Positions 16,940 to 24,886 of a stretch of DNA of 64,000 nucleotides are shown here, one piece after another. A program made the position numbers and the translations under genes. The first letter of the stretch is position 1, and each line of letters starts with the position of its first letter. Where the stretch lies: the NCBI RefSeq assembly GCF_004795105.1, contig NZ_SSBL01000012.1, positions 62,001-126,000 on the forward strand, read 5' to 3'. Source of the DNA: Streptomyces sp. A0642. GTDB lineage: Bacteria > Actinomycetota > Actinomycetes > Streptomycetales > Streptomycetaceae. The notes under the pieces are model-generated. The model searched no databases, was not told where the DNA came from, and was given only the letters and a program-made list of their open reading frames with translations.

Positions 16940-18418
16940 ATGACGACGATCGACTGGGATTCAGCCGCCGGTTCCTTCGACGACGAGCCGGACCACGGCC
17001 TGCTGGATCCCGTGGTCCGGCACGCTTGGGCGCAGCGGCTGGAGAGCTGGCTGCCCCGGGGCCGTTCCGAGGTGCTCGATCTGGGGTGCGGCACCGGAAG
17101 TCTGGCGCTGCTCGTCGCCGGGCAGGGCCACCGGGTCACCGCCGTGGACCGCTCGCCCCGGATGGTCGAGCAGGCGCGCGCCAAACTGGCCGGTACGGGC
17201 ACCGAGGTGCTGACCGGGGACGCGGCCTCACCCCCGGTCGGCAAGCAGCGGTTCGACGTGATCCTGGCCCGGCACGTGGTGTGGCTGCTCCCCGATCCGG
17301 CCCGGGTGCTGCGCCACTGGTTCGGGCTGCTGAGGCCCGGCGGCCGGTTGGTGCTGGTCGAAGGCGTGTGGAACGGGGTCGGACTGTCGGCCGTGCAACT
17401 CACCGGGCTGCTCGGCCCCTTCACCGAGCGCATCCATCACGAGCCGCTCTCCGGCGACCGGGACCTCTGGGGCAAGGAGGTCGACGACGAGCGCTACGCG
17501 CTGGTCGCGCGTGCCGAGCCCCCGCGCCGGCACACCGAGGTCGTCGACGTGCACCTGATCCTCCGCCGGGGCTCCGATGTCCTGCTCGCCCGGCGGGCAG
17601 GCACGGGCTACGCGGACGGGCTGCTGCACGCCCCGTCCGGGCACGTGGAGGACGGCGAGGACGTCCGCGCGGCGGTGATCCGCGAGGCGGCCGAGGAGAT
17701 CGGGGTGGAGCTCCGGCCGGAGGAGCTGCGGACGGCCCTGGTCATGCAGCACCGGGGGCCGGGGGGCAATCCAAGGACGGGCTGGTTCTTCGAGGCCGCC
17801 TACGACCCCGGCCGGCCGCCGTACAACCGGGAACCGGACAAGTGCTCCGAGCTGGAGTGGTTCCCGCTGGACGCCCTGCCCGACGACATGGTCGCGTACT
17901 GCCGTGCCGGCCTCGACGGCTACCGGAGCGGGGAGCACTTCCTGATCCACTGGCACGAGGACGGCGACACCGTCGCGTTCGAACCAGGGGGCGCCCGGCG
18001 GGCCGTCCCCCTGCCGGCCGCCGGGGCCCGCACCGGGCGGCTCCACCACATCGAGTTGTGGGTGCCCGATCTGGCGGCCGCCGCTTCCGGCTGGGGCTGG
18101 CTCCTGGGCGAGCTGGGCCATGCCCCGTACCAGCGATGGGCGCACGGGCGCAGCTGGCGGCGGGGCGACAGCTACGTGGTGATCGAACAGTCGCCCGACC
18201 TGGCCCCGGGAGCGCACGAACGACGCCGGCCCGGGCTCAACCACCTCGCCTTCCACGTCGAGGACCGGGCCACCCTCGACGCCCTGGTGGCCCGGGCCCC
18301 GGAGCACGGCTGGCGGCTGCTCTTCGGCGACCGTCATCCGCATGCGGGCGGGGACGGGCACGTAGCCGCGTACCTGGAGGACGCCGCGGGGTACGAGGTG
18401 GAGCTGGTGGCGGGCTGA
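16940..18418 (+). CDS. Three-domain fusion: SAM methyltransferase, Nudix hydrolase, VOC/glyoxalase
   Basis: Encodes 492 residues. Residues 1-190 are a class I methyltransferase with motif I VLDLGCGTG (45-53) and AVD at 68-70. Residues 200-335 are a Nudix hydrolase with a perfect Nudix box from Gly234 to Val256 (Glu240, Arg248-Glu249, Glu252-Glu253). Residues 366-492 form a glyoxalase/VOC domain (LHHIELWVPDL, then LNHLAFHVED). The frame is continuous and GC3 is even, so this is a true fusion and not a sequencing artefact. No substrate can be assigned; the Nudix and VOC parts suggest clean-up or modification of a small metabolite. Start ATG 16940 has only a weak binding site. Confidence 0.85.
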   Translation: MTTIDWDSAAGSFDDEPDHGLLDPVVRHAWAQRLESWLPRGRSEVLDLGCGTGSLALLVAGQGHRVTAVDRSPRMVEQARAKLAGTGTEVLTGDAASPPVGKQRFDVILARHVVWLLPDPARVLRHWFGLLRPGGRLVLVEGVWNGVGLSAVQLTGLLGPFTERIHHEPLSGDRDLWGKEVDDERYALVARAEPPRRHTEVVDVHLILRRGSDVLLARRAGTGYADGLLHAPSGHVEDGEDVRAAVIREAAEEIGVELRPEELRTALVMQHRGPGGNPRTGWFFEAAYDPGRPPYNREPDKCSELEWFPLDALPDDMVAYCRAGLDGYRSGEHFLIHWHEDGDTVAFEPGGARRAVPLPAAGARTGRLHHIELWVPDLAAAASGWGWLLGELGHAPYQRWAHGRSWRRGDSYVVIEQSPDLAPGAHERRRPGLNHLAFHVEDRATLDALVARAPEHGWRLLFGDRHPHAGGDGHVAAYLEDAAGYEVELVAG

Positions 18419-18429
18419 GGTCTCCGAGC

Positions 18430-18590
18430 CGCCGGGGGCGGTGGCTCAGCCCGGCGGGCCGAGCCCGGGCGCGGCTCGCCCCAGCCGGCCGGGTCGGGCG
18501 CGGTTGCCCAGCGGGCCGGGTCCGGAGGCGCGGCTCGGTTCGGCGGACCGGGTCGGGCGCGGTCAGCCCAGCAGGCCGGTGAAGCCCTGC
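18430..18590. repeat. Imperfect tandem copies of the 3' end of the DUF402 gene
   Basis: CCGGGTCGGGCGCGGT occurs at 18489-18504 and 18548-18563, each followed by a version of CAGCCCAGCrGGCCGG. A third, weaker copy (GGCGGTGGCTCAGCCCGG) lies near 18440. The rightmost copy contains the real stop codon of the leftward gene. Confidence 0.6.
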
Positions 18591-19060
18591 TCCGTGCGGG
18601 CGAGCCGTTCCAGCTCGTCCAGGGCGGCGACGGCCGCCCCGGCCGCCTCCGGGTCGCGGCCCGCCAGTCCGCTCTCCTCGAACTCGTCCTCGTCGAGCCG
18701 GAGTACGGTGCTGCGGTCCGCCGACACCCACAGATCGAGATCCAGGTCCTCGACGAGCAGCTCGCCGTCCCGCAGCACGGCCGGACGGGTCACATCGCAG
18801 TACCAGCCCTTGAGTTCGCCCGTGCTCGCGCGGACCTCCTTCACCGCGAACCAGGCATCGCGCCAGTAGTGCTCGGTGAAGACGTCGCCCGGCTCGAAGC
18901 GGACGAAGCCGAAGTCGCGTACACCCGGGGCGGCCCAGGGGGCCCGTACCGTCACCCGGGTGCCGTCGTCGGCGACCAGGGCGGCGGGGTAGCGGATCTT
19001 GGTCTTCCCGGCCTTGACCAGGACGACGGTCAGCTCGGCGTCAGACGATCCTGCGGACAT
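18563..19060 (-). CDS. DUF402 domain protein
   Basis: Encodes 165 residues. The central part has the DUF402 pattern: FTEHYWRDAWFAVKEV, then LKGWYCDVTRP and VEDLDLDLWV, where the acidic residues bind metal in characterised relatives (some are nucleoside phosphatases, others are fused to RNA-binding enzymes). Start ATG 19060, with GGAGG seven bases upstream; the in-frame ATG at 19135 would lie deep inside the neighbouring gene. It begins 20 bp inside the 3' end of the double-GNAT gene, so translation is probably coupled. Confidence 0.82.
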   Translation of the reverse strand: MSAGSSDAELTVVLVKAGKTKIRYPAALVADDGTRVTVRAPWAAPGVRDFGFVRFEPGDVFTEHYWRDAWFAVKEVRASTGELKGWYCDVTRPAVLRDGELLVEDLDLDLWVSADRSTVLRLDEDEFEESGLAGRDPEAAGAAVAALDELERLARTEQGFTGLLG

Positions 19061-19961
19061 GGCGTACCTCCGTGGCACAGATCTCGTAGCCGAACCAGCG
19101 GTTGATTGCCAGCATCGGCCCGTTGTCGGCGTCATTGCCCGTGTAGGCGTCGGTGTACCCGGCGGCGCGCGCCCGGTGCAGCGAGTCGTTCTTCGCGAGC
19201 TTCGCCAGCCCGCGGTTGCGGAACGCCCGGCGGGTGCCGGTCATCCCCGACCAGTAGCGGTCCACTCCGTCGGTCTGCGCCGCGCTGAACGCCGCCACCC
19301 GGCCGTCGGCCACCACGACGGAGGTGAGGTGGTGGTCGAGGCCGGGAGAGGCCCAGGTCTCGCCGAGCCACTCCTCGTAGTCCGTCAGCCGGGCCGGGGT
19401 GTCGCTGGGCTCGTCCGCGGTGGTCTCGGCATCCGCCTCGAAGAGGGGGCGCGGATCGTCGGCGAAGTCGGCTGCGGTACGCAGCTCGACACCGGCCGGG
19501 AGATCCTGACGGGCCGGCAGGGCGCCGCCCGCCAGATCCAGATGCAGGAAGTGCGCCGGCCGGCTCGGCTCGTAGCCGTGCTTCCCGGCGAACGCCCGGT
19601 TGCCGGCGGTGTCCAGGACCCAGGTGTAGACCGAGGTCGCGCCGGCCAGGGCCAGATACTCCTCGGCCGTGCGCAGCAGCAGCGTGCCCGCGCCCCGGCC
19701 GGTCCGCTCGGGGTGGGTGTACGGATTGCAGAACGCCTGGCCCGGCTCGGGGCTCTCGTACGCCAGCCCCACCTGGGCCGTCCCGATGATCTCGCCGTCC
19801 TCCTCCGCGACCAGCAGCCGGTAGCGCTTGTCCGGATGGGCGGTGGCCAGGTCGAAGACGACCTGCTCCGGCGTGGTGACCATGTAGGGCAGGGCCGCGC
19901 GCCGCACCCGCACCCAGTCCTCGGCGTCGGCGGGCCGGAAATCGCGCACGATGACAGTCAT
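19041..19961 (-). CDS. Double-domain GNAT N-acetyltransferase
   Basis: Encodes 306 residues: an N-terminal GNAT domain (about 3-150, with the acetyl-CoA loop ERTGRGAGTLL) and a second GNAT copy (about 160-306, with RRAFRNRGLAKLAKND). This tandem layout occurs in actinomycete acetyltransferases of mostly unknown substrate. Start ATG 19961 (MTVIVRDF). Divergent from the GntR gene with 69 bp between, and coupled to the DUF402 gene downstream. Confidence 0.87.
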   Translation of the reverse strand: MTVIVRDFRPADAEDWVRVRRAALPYMVTTPEQVVFDLATAHPDKRYRLLVAEEDGEIIGTAQVGLAYESPEPGQAFCNPYTHPERTGRGAGTLLLRTAEEYLALAGATSVYTWVLDTAGNRAFAGKHGYEPSRPAHFLHLDLAGGALPARQDLPAGVELRTAADFADDPRPLFEADAETTADEPSDTPARLTDYEEWLGETWASPGLDHHLTSVVVADGRVAAFSAAQTDGVDRYWSGMTGTRRAFRNRGLAKLAKNDSLHRARAAGYTDAYTGNDADNGPMLAINRWFGYEICATEVRHVRRIV

Positions 19962-20030
19962 GCGCCGGACGCTACCCGCGGGCCCGGCCCGGCCGCCCTC
20001 TATTTTCCGGCGGTGGGGCAGAATCGGCCC

Positions 20031-20405
20031 GTGACTCTGAAGATCGCCGTTGACCCGGATGCCGGCACCGCTCCCTATGAGCAGCTGCGCACGCAGATCT
20101 CCGAACTGGCCCGCTCGGGGGCGCTGCCGGTCGGCTACAGGCTTCCCACCGTCCGCGGCTTCGCCGAGGAGCTCGGCCTCGCCGCCAACACCGTCGCCAA
20201 GGCCTACCGCGCGCTGGAGGCGGACGGGGTGATCGAGACGCGGGGGCGCAACGGCACGTTCGTCGCCGCGGCGGGCGACGCGGCCGACCGCCATGCCGGT
20301 GCCGCGGCGCGGGAGTACGCGGAGCACGCCCGGCGGCTGGGGATGTCCCGGGCGCGGGCGTTGGAGCTGGCCGAGGACGCGGTGCGGGCGGTCTACGCCG
20401 GGTGA
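20031..20405 (+). CDS. GntR-family regulator, short YtrA-like type
   Basis: Encodes 124 residues: an N-terminal winged helix (PYEQLRTQISELARSG, LPTVRGFAEELGLAANTVAKAYRALEADG) and only a short C-terminal helical tail, the size of YtrA-type repressors. Such regulators often control ABC exporter genes, but none is adjacent here. The GTG at 20031 gives a family-length protein starting VTLKIAVDP. Divergent from the GNAT gene. Confidence 0.88.
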   Translation: MTLKIAVDPDAGTAPYEQLRTQISELARSGALPVGYRLPTVRGFAEELGLAANTVAKAYRALEADGVIETRGRNGTFVAAAGDAADRHAGAAAREYAEHARRLGMSRARALELAEDAVRAVYAG

Positions 20406-20443
20406 GCCGAGGCGACGCGCGGCCGCGCGTCGCGTCGCACGGG

Positions 20444-20600
20444 GCCCGTCCGTGTGGCGGCTCAGATGTGCGGGCCCGCCGGGTGCGCGGGTGCCTCGCA
20501 GTGGCCCGTCCGGGTGGCGGCGCGGAAGTGCCGGCGCGCGGACGCGTCGCGTGGGAGGGGTCCGTCCGCGTGGCGGCTCAGAGGTACAGGCCCGCGTCCG
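20444..20600. repeat. Three imperfect tandem units copying the 3' end of the AAA+ gene
   Basis: Units start at about 20444, 20504 and 20560, sharing CCGTCCGxGTGGCGGC(T)CAGA followed by GTxCxGGCCCGC. The third unit contains the real stop codon of the leftward AAA+ gene (TCA at 20578-20580); the first carries an equivalent TCA at 20462-20464. This fills the whole gap between two converging genes. Confidence 0.6.
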
Positions 20601-21693
20601 CCCCGGAGTCCTGCCTGGGCACCGACGCGGGGCCGGTGCCGCGGCGCAGCGCGTACAGCTCCGCCAGGGTCGTTCCCTCGCGGGTCGCGTCCCGGCCCAG
20701 GCCCTCCTCCGTGCCGAGCCAGGCCACCGACTCCTTGCGGGTCAGCGGGCCCACCTCGATCCGGGCCAGGCAGCGGCCGGGCCTGACGACCGCCGGGTGC
20801 AGCCGTTCCAGGTCCTCGTTGGTCGTCACCCCGACCAGCACGTTGCGGCCCTGGCCCAGCAGACCGTCCGTGAGGTTCAGCAGGCGCGACAGCGCCTGGC
20901 CGGCCGTGTGCTTGGCCTCGCCGCGGATCAGCTCGTCGCAGTCCTCCAGGAGCAGCAGGCGCCAGCGGCCCTTCGCGCTGCCGTCGTCCTCGCCGATCGC
21001 GATGTCCATCAGATAGCCGACGTCGTTGAAGAGCCGTTCGGGGTCGAGCACGCAGTCGACCTGGCACCAGTCGCGCCAGGAACGCGCCAGCGTGCGCAGG
21101 GCGGACGTCTTGCCCGTTCCGGGAGGACCGTGCAGCAGGAGCAGCCGGCCCGCGATGTCGTCCGGGGTGACCTTCATCAGCCGGTCCATCGCATCGGCCA
21201 CGGGAGCGGTGTAGTTGGCCCGGACCTCGTCCCAGGTGCCGGCCGCGATCTGACGGGTCGTGCGGTACGGGCCCCGGCGCGGCGAGACGTACCAGAACCC
21301 CATCGTCACGTTGTCCGGCTGCGGCTCCGGCTCGTCCTGGGCGCCTTCCGTCGCCTCTTCGAGCACCGTGTGGGCCAGTTCCGCGCTGGTCGCGGTGACC
21401 GTGACGTCGGCACCCCGGTTCCACCGCGAGATCAGCAGGGTCCAGCCGTCGCCCTCGGCCAGAGTGGCGCTGCGGTCGTCGTCGCGGGCGGCGCGCAGCA
21501 CCTTCGCCCCCTCGGGCAGCAGCGTGGCGTTCTTCCTGACCCGGTCGAGCGAGGAGCTGTGCGAGTACGGCTGCTCGCCCGTCGCGAAGCGGCCGAGGAA
21601 CAGCGCGTCGACGACGTCGGACGGGGAGTCGCTGTCGTCGACGTTGAGCCGGATCGGCAGAGCGGACTCGGGGGTGGCAGACATGCGGGCCAT
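20578..21693 (-). CDS. AAA+ ATPase (DUF5925-like)
   Basis: Encodes 371 residues. The N-terminal 170 residues are of the DUF5925 type; the C-terminal half is a classical AAA+ module with Walker A GPPGTGKT, Walker B LLLLEDCDEL, a sensor-1 type GVTTNE and an arginine-finger region VVRPGRC. No transmembrane segment or protease domain. Related proteins are common single-copy genes in Streptomyces without an established role. Start: ATG 21693 (MARMSATPES) or ATG 21684; neither has a clear binding site. Confidence 0.8.
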   Translation of the reverse strand: MARMSATPESALPIRLNVDDSDSPSDVVDALFLGRFATGEQPYSHSSSLDRVRKNATLLPEGAKVLRAARDDDRSATLAEGDGWTLLISRWNRGADVTVTATSAELAHTVLEEATEGAQDEPEPQPDNVTMGFWYVSPRRGPYRTTRQIAAGTWDEVRANYTAPVADAMDRLMKVTPDDIAGRLLLLHGPPGTGKTSALRTLARSWRDWCQVDCVLDPERLFNDVGYLMDIAIGEDDGSAKGRWRLLLLEDCDELIRGEAKHTAGQALSRLLNLTDGLLGQGRNVLVGVTTNEDLERLHPAVVRPGRCLARIEVGPLTRKESVAWLGTEEGLGRDATREGTTLAELYALRRGTGPASVPRQDSGADAGLYL

Positions 21694-21925
21694 GATCCGG
21701 CACGGAGGCACCCGGCGCACCCAGGTTTCGTCACCTGCTTCCCGGCGGTGCGATCTCGGTGCGGTGCACCACGCGGTCTCACCGGGAGACCGATATGACA
21801 CCGAATCAGAAGGGTGCCGTCCCAAGCTCGTCCGATGAACTTGGCATGGACACTTCCGGAATACGCCTTGCTGCTGCTACCACTGAGTAGGCAGAGATCC
21901 TGCTGGTCGGTCCCATGGAGGCTCC

Positions 21926-22726
21926 ATGAAAATCTCCAGACTCGTGGCCCTGTCGTCCTCGCTCCTGTTCGGTGCCGTCATCGCCCTGACCGGGGCGGCC
22001 ACCGCGAACGCCGCAACGTCCGTCGACTACGTCGCCCTGGGTGACTCCTACTCCTCGGGGGTCGGCTCCGGCAGCTACATCGGCTCCAGCGGCGACTGCA
22101 AGCGCAGCACCCTCGCGTATCCCTCGCTCTGGGCGGCCGCCCACTCGCCCGCCTCGTTCGCCTTCACCGCCTGCTCGGGCGCCCGCACCAACGATGTGAC
22201 CGCGAGCCAGCTCGGACCGCTCAGCTCCTCGACCGACCTCGTCTCGATCTCCATCGGCGGCAACGACGCCGGATTCGCCGATGTCATGACGACCTGTGTC
22301 CTCCAGTCGGAGGCGACCTGCCTCAACCGGATCGCCACGGCCCGTGCCTACGTGGACTCCACGCTGCCCGGCCGGCTCGACTCGGTGTACTCGGCGATCA
22401 GCGCCAAGGCCCCGTCCGCCCACGTCGTCGTGCTCGGCTACCCGCGCTTCTACAAGATCGGCGGCAGTTGCGTCGTCGGCCTGAGCGACAAGGTCCGCAC
22501 CGCCATCAACGGCGCCGCCGACTACCTCAACGCGGCCACCGCCAAGCGGGCCGCCGACCACGGTTTCACCTTCGGTGATGTCGCCGGGCCGTTCACCGGG
22601 CACGAGATCTGCTCCGGGAGTGCCTGGCTGCACAGTCTCAACTGGCTCAACATCGGCGAGTCGTACCATCCCTTCGCCGCCGGGCAGTCCGGTGGATACC
22701 TGCCCGTTCTCAACTCGCTCGACTGA
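21926..22726 (+). CDS. Secreted SGNH-hydrolase esterase / phospholipase A1
   Basis: Encodes 266 residues with a 29-residue signal peptide (ATANA cleavage). The four SGNH blocks are present: GDSYSSG with nucleophile Ser41, GGNDAGF (111-117) with Asn113, and YHP with His248. Six Cys suit the three disulfides of Streptomyces secreted SGNH esterases, such as the phospholipase A1 of S. albidoflavus. GGAGG at 21917-21921 precedes the ATG by four bases. Monocistronic, with its own terminator. Confidence 0.93.
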   Translation: MKISRLVALSSSLLFGAVIALTGAATANAATSVDYVALGDSYSSGVGSGSYIGSSGDCKRSTLAYPSLWAAAHSPASFAFTACSGARTNDVTASQLGPLSSSTDLVSISIGGNDAGFADVMTTCVLQSEATCLNRIATARAYVDSTLPGRLDSVYSAISAKAPSAHVVVLGYPRFYKIGGSCVVGLSDKVRTAINGAADYLNAATAKRAADHGFTFGDVAGPFTGHEICSGSAWLHSLNWLNIGESYHPFAAGQSGGYLPVLNSLD

Positions 22727-22728
22727 CC

Positions 22729-22750
22729 GGCGCGAACGCTCGTTCGCGCC
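22729..22750 (+). terminator. Hairpin terminator after the SGNH esterase gene
   Basis: GGCGCGAAC (22729-22737), loop GCTC, GTTCGCGCC (22742-22750): perfect 9-bp stem two bases after the stop codon. Confidence 0.8.
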
Positions 22751-23008
22751 TGGTGCGGCACGCCGTCGGTCCGCCTGCCGGGAAGCCCTGCAGGTCAGGG
22801 CCCTCTCCGGTGGGCGGTCCCGACGCGCCTGCGCCGCCCGGAGGTTGACGAACTGTCCAACTCGCCCTGGAATCGCGCGAATTCACGGACTGGTCGTCAA
22901 CATCCGTATGTGTGTGCCCAATCCCGTGCCCGGGATACACGCGTGTCGCCGAGGGGCGATAGGGTTAACCTGCCCGGGCCGGGTGCCCTCGTACGGGTGG
23001 GGAGTGAC

Positions 23009-23272
23009 ATGGAACAGATAGCGATGCGCAGCAGGCCGCGTGTGCCTGCCATCACATGCGGGAGCGGTGCGACCAGTTCGCGCCTCGACCGCCATCTCGC
23101 AGTGCTGGGCGGCCCCGCCGTCCCGCAGCGTGAGTCCGCGGAGGCGACACTGCTGATGCTCGAACTCACCTCGCGCGACGCCGCGCACACCCGCCGGAGC
23201 AGGAGCGCGAGGGTTTCGCTCTTCGCCCCGCTGCGGCGACTGCGGCGCTCGCTCTTCGGCAGTCGCCGCTGA
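23009..23272 (+). CDS. Small basic protein of 87 residues, function unknown
   Basis: I do not recognise a family. The protein starts MEQIAMRSRPRVP and ends in a strongly basic tail (LRRLRRSLFGSRR) with no signal peptide or membrane helix. The start is supported by GGTGGGGAG four bases before ATG 23009 and a TAGGGT -10 box at 22960-22965. It could bind nucleic acid or a partner protein through the basic tail, but this is only inference. The 258 bp before it contain nothing else that I can call. Confidence 0.6.
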   Translation: MEQIAMRSRPRVPAITCGSGATSSRLDRHLAVLGGPAVPQRESAEATLLMLELTSRDAAHTRRSRSARVSLFAPLRRLRRSLFGSRR

Positions 23273-23422
23273 CCCGACGCCCCGGTCCCGGCTCGCGCTG
23301 CTGCCCGCTCTTCCGTCATCCCCGGAGCCGGCAGTGGCGCGTCGCCATGTCCGCGCGCCTCCCGCTTGTGGGTGAGTGGGTGCCGAGGTAATTCGGTGCC
23401 GAAGTACTTCTAGACTGTCCGC

Positions 23423-24031
23423 ATGCCCGAGAAGCGAGCCGCGCGCCTGAGCCCCGATGAGCGAAGGGCGCAGTTGGTCGCTATTGGCGTGGACATGCTC
23501 TCCGATCGTTCGCTGGACGAGCTCTCCACCGACGATGTGGCGCGCCGGGCCGGGATCTCCCGAGGGCTGCTCTTCCACTACTTCGACTCCAAGCGCGACT
23601 TCTACCGCTCCCTGGTGCAGCGGGAGTGCGACGGTTTCACCGCAGCCATGGAGCCGGACTCCGCGCTGGAGCCGGTCGCCTGGCTGCGGTCGTTCATCGC
23701 CGGGTTCGCGGCGTACGTCACGGAGCACCGCAGGGTCTATCTCGCCCTGGTCCGGGGCGCCGCCGGCAGCCATCCCGCCGTGGAGGACATCGTCGAGTCC
23801 ACCCGCACCGCCGTGGCCCGGCGGCTGGAGGAGGGGCACCGACGGCTCGGGATGCCGGATTCGCCCCGGCTGCCCGTCGCCGCCCGGGCCTGGATGGCCT
23901 TCGCCGAGGAGGCCGTCACCAACTGGCCGCTCGACGAGCCGGACGCCCTCGACGACCTCGGCGCCTTCCTGGAGTCGGGCTTCGTCGCTCTGCTCGGCGC
24001 CCTGGACCGGCCGGCCGCGCTGACCGGCTGA
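23423..24031 (+). CDS. TetR-family regulator (probably leaderless)
   Basis: Encodes 202 residues. The N-terminal helix-turn-helix reads STDDVARRAGISRGLLFHYFDSK, the normal TetR pattern; the C-terminal helices form the ligand pocket. A TAGACT -10 box at 23411-23416 ends six bases before the ATG and there is no ribosome binding site, so the mRNA is likely leaderless. It converges on the ABC exporter genes, which have their own divergent TetR, so its target is unclear. Confidence 0.9.
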   Translation: MPEKRAARLSPDERRAQLVAIGVDMLSDRSLDELSTDDVARRAGISRGLLFHYFDSKRDFYRSLVQRECDGFTAAMEPDSALEPVAWLRSFIAGFAAYVTEHRRVYLALVRGAAGSHPAVEDIVESTRTAVARRLEEGHRRLGMPDSPRLPVAARAWMAFAEEAVTNWPLDEPDALDDLGAFLESGFVALLGALDRPAALTG

Positions 24032-24049
24032 CCGGCCTGGTTCGCGCCT

Positions 24050-24886
24050 TCACTCGCCGCCGCGCGCGTAACGGCGCACGGACAGCGGCACGGCGACCGC
24101 GAGCAGTACCGCCGACCAGAGCAGCGTTCCGGCCACCGGGTGGGCGACCGGCCAGGCGGCGTCGGCGGCCGGTGCGGCGTTGCCGAAGAGGTCGCGGGCG
24201 GCCGCCGCGACGGCGCTGATCGGGTTCCACTCCGCGAGCGTGCGCAGCCACCCCGGCAGATCGCCGGTGGGGATGTACGCGTTGGAGAGCAGCGGCAGGA
24301 TGAACGTGGACGCGCCCACCTGCCCGGCGGCCTCCTCGTTCCGGATCACGAGTCCCAGCCAGCAGCCCACCCACGACGTCGCGAACCGGAACAGCAGCAG
24401 CAGTCCGAACGCTCCCAGCGCGGCGGCCGGGCCGCCCTCGACCCGCCAGCCCACGGCGAGTCCGACCAGGATCAGGGGGGCCAGGCCGACGGCCGTCGTC
24501 AGCGCGTCGGCCGCGGTCTGCCCGAACGGCACGGCGGTCCGGCTCATGGGCAGGGTGCGCAGCCGGTCCATCACGCCCCGGTCGCAGTCCTGGGCGGCCT
24601 GGAACATCCCGGTCATGAGGCCGTTCGCCGCGGTCGCCGCCAGCAGGCCCGGCACCAGGAAGGCGCGGTACTCCTGGCCGGGGACGGCCAGGGCGCTGCC
24701 GAAGACGTACCCGAAGAACAGCAGCATCGTGATCGGCATGGTCTGGGTCAGGATCAGTACGCCCGGGGCCGCCTTGATCCGTTGGAGATGGCGGCCGAGC
24801 ACGGCCAGGCCGTCCGATACCGGGGTGTGCGTGCTCCCGTCGTTCCGTGCCGTGGGCCGTGCCGTCACGCGTGCGTCGGTGCTCAT
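24050..24886 (-). CDS. ABC-2-type exporter permease (DrrB-like)
   Basis: Encodes 278 residues with six predicted membrane helices and the ABC2_membrane layout of daunorubicin-type DrrB permeases (for example PGLLAATAANGLMTGMFQAAQD). Works with the ATPase encoded just upstream; the start codon overlaps that gene's stop by 4 bp (ATGA), so the two are translationally coupled. Likely expels a drug or other hydrophobic compound; the substrate cannot be told. Confidence 0.9.
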   Translation of the reverse strand: MSTDARVTARPTARNDGSTHTPVSDGLAVLGRHLQRIKAAPGVLILTQTMPITMLLFFGYVFGSALAVPGQEYRAFLVPGLLAATAANGLMTGMFQAAQDCDRGVMDRLRTLPMSRTAVPFGQTAADALTTAVGLAPLILVGLAVGWRVEGGPAAALGAFGLLLLFRFATSWVGCWLGLVIRNEEAAGQVGASTFILPLLSNAYIPTGDLPGWLRTLAEWNPISAVAAAARDLFGNAAPAADAAWPVAHPVAGTLLWSAVLLAVAVPLSVRRYARGGE

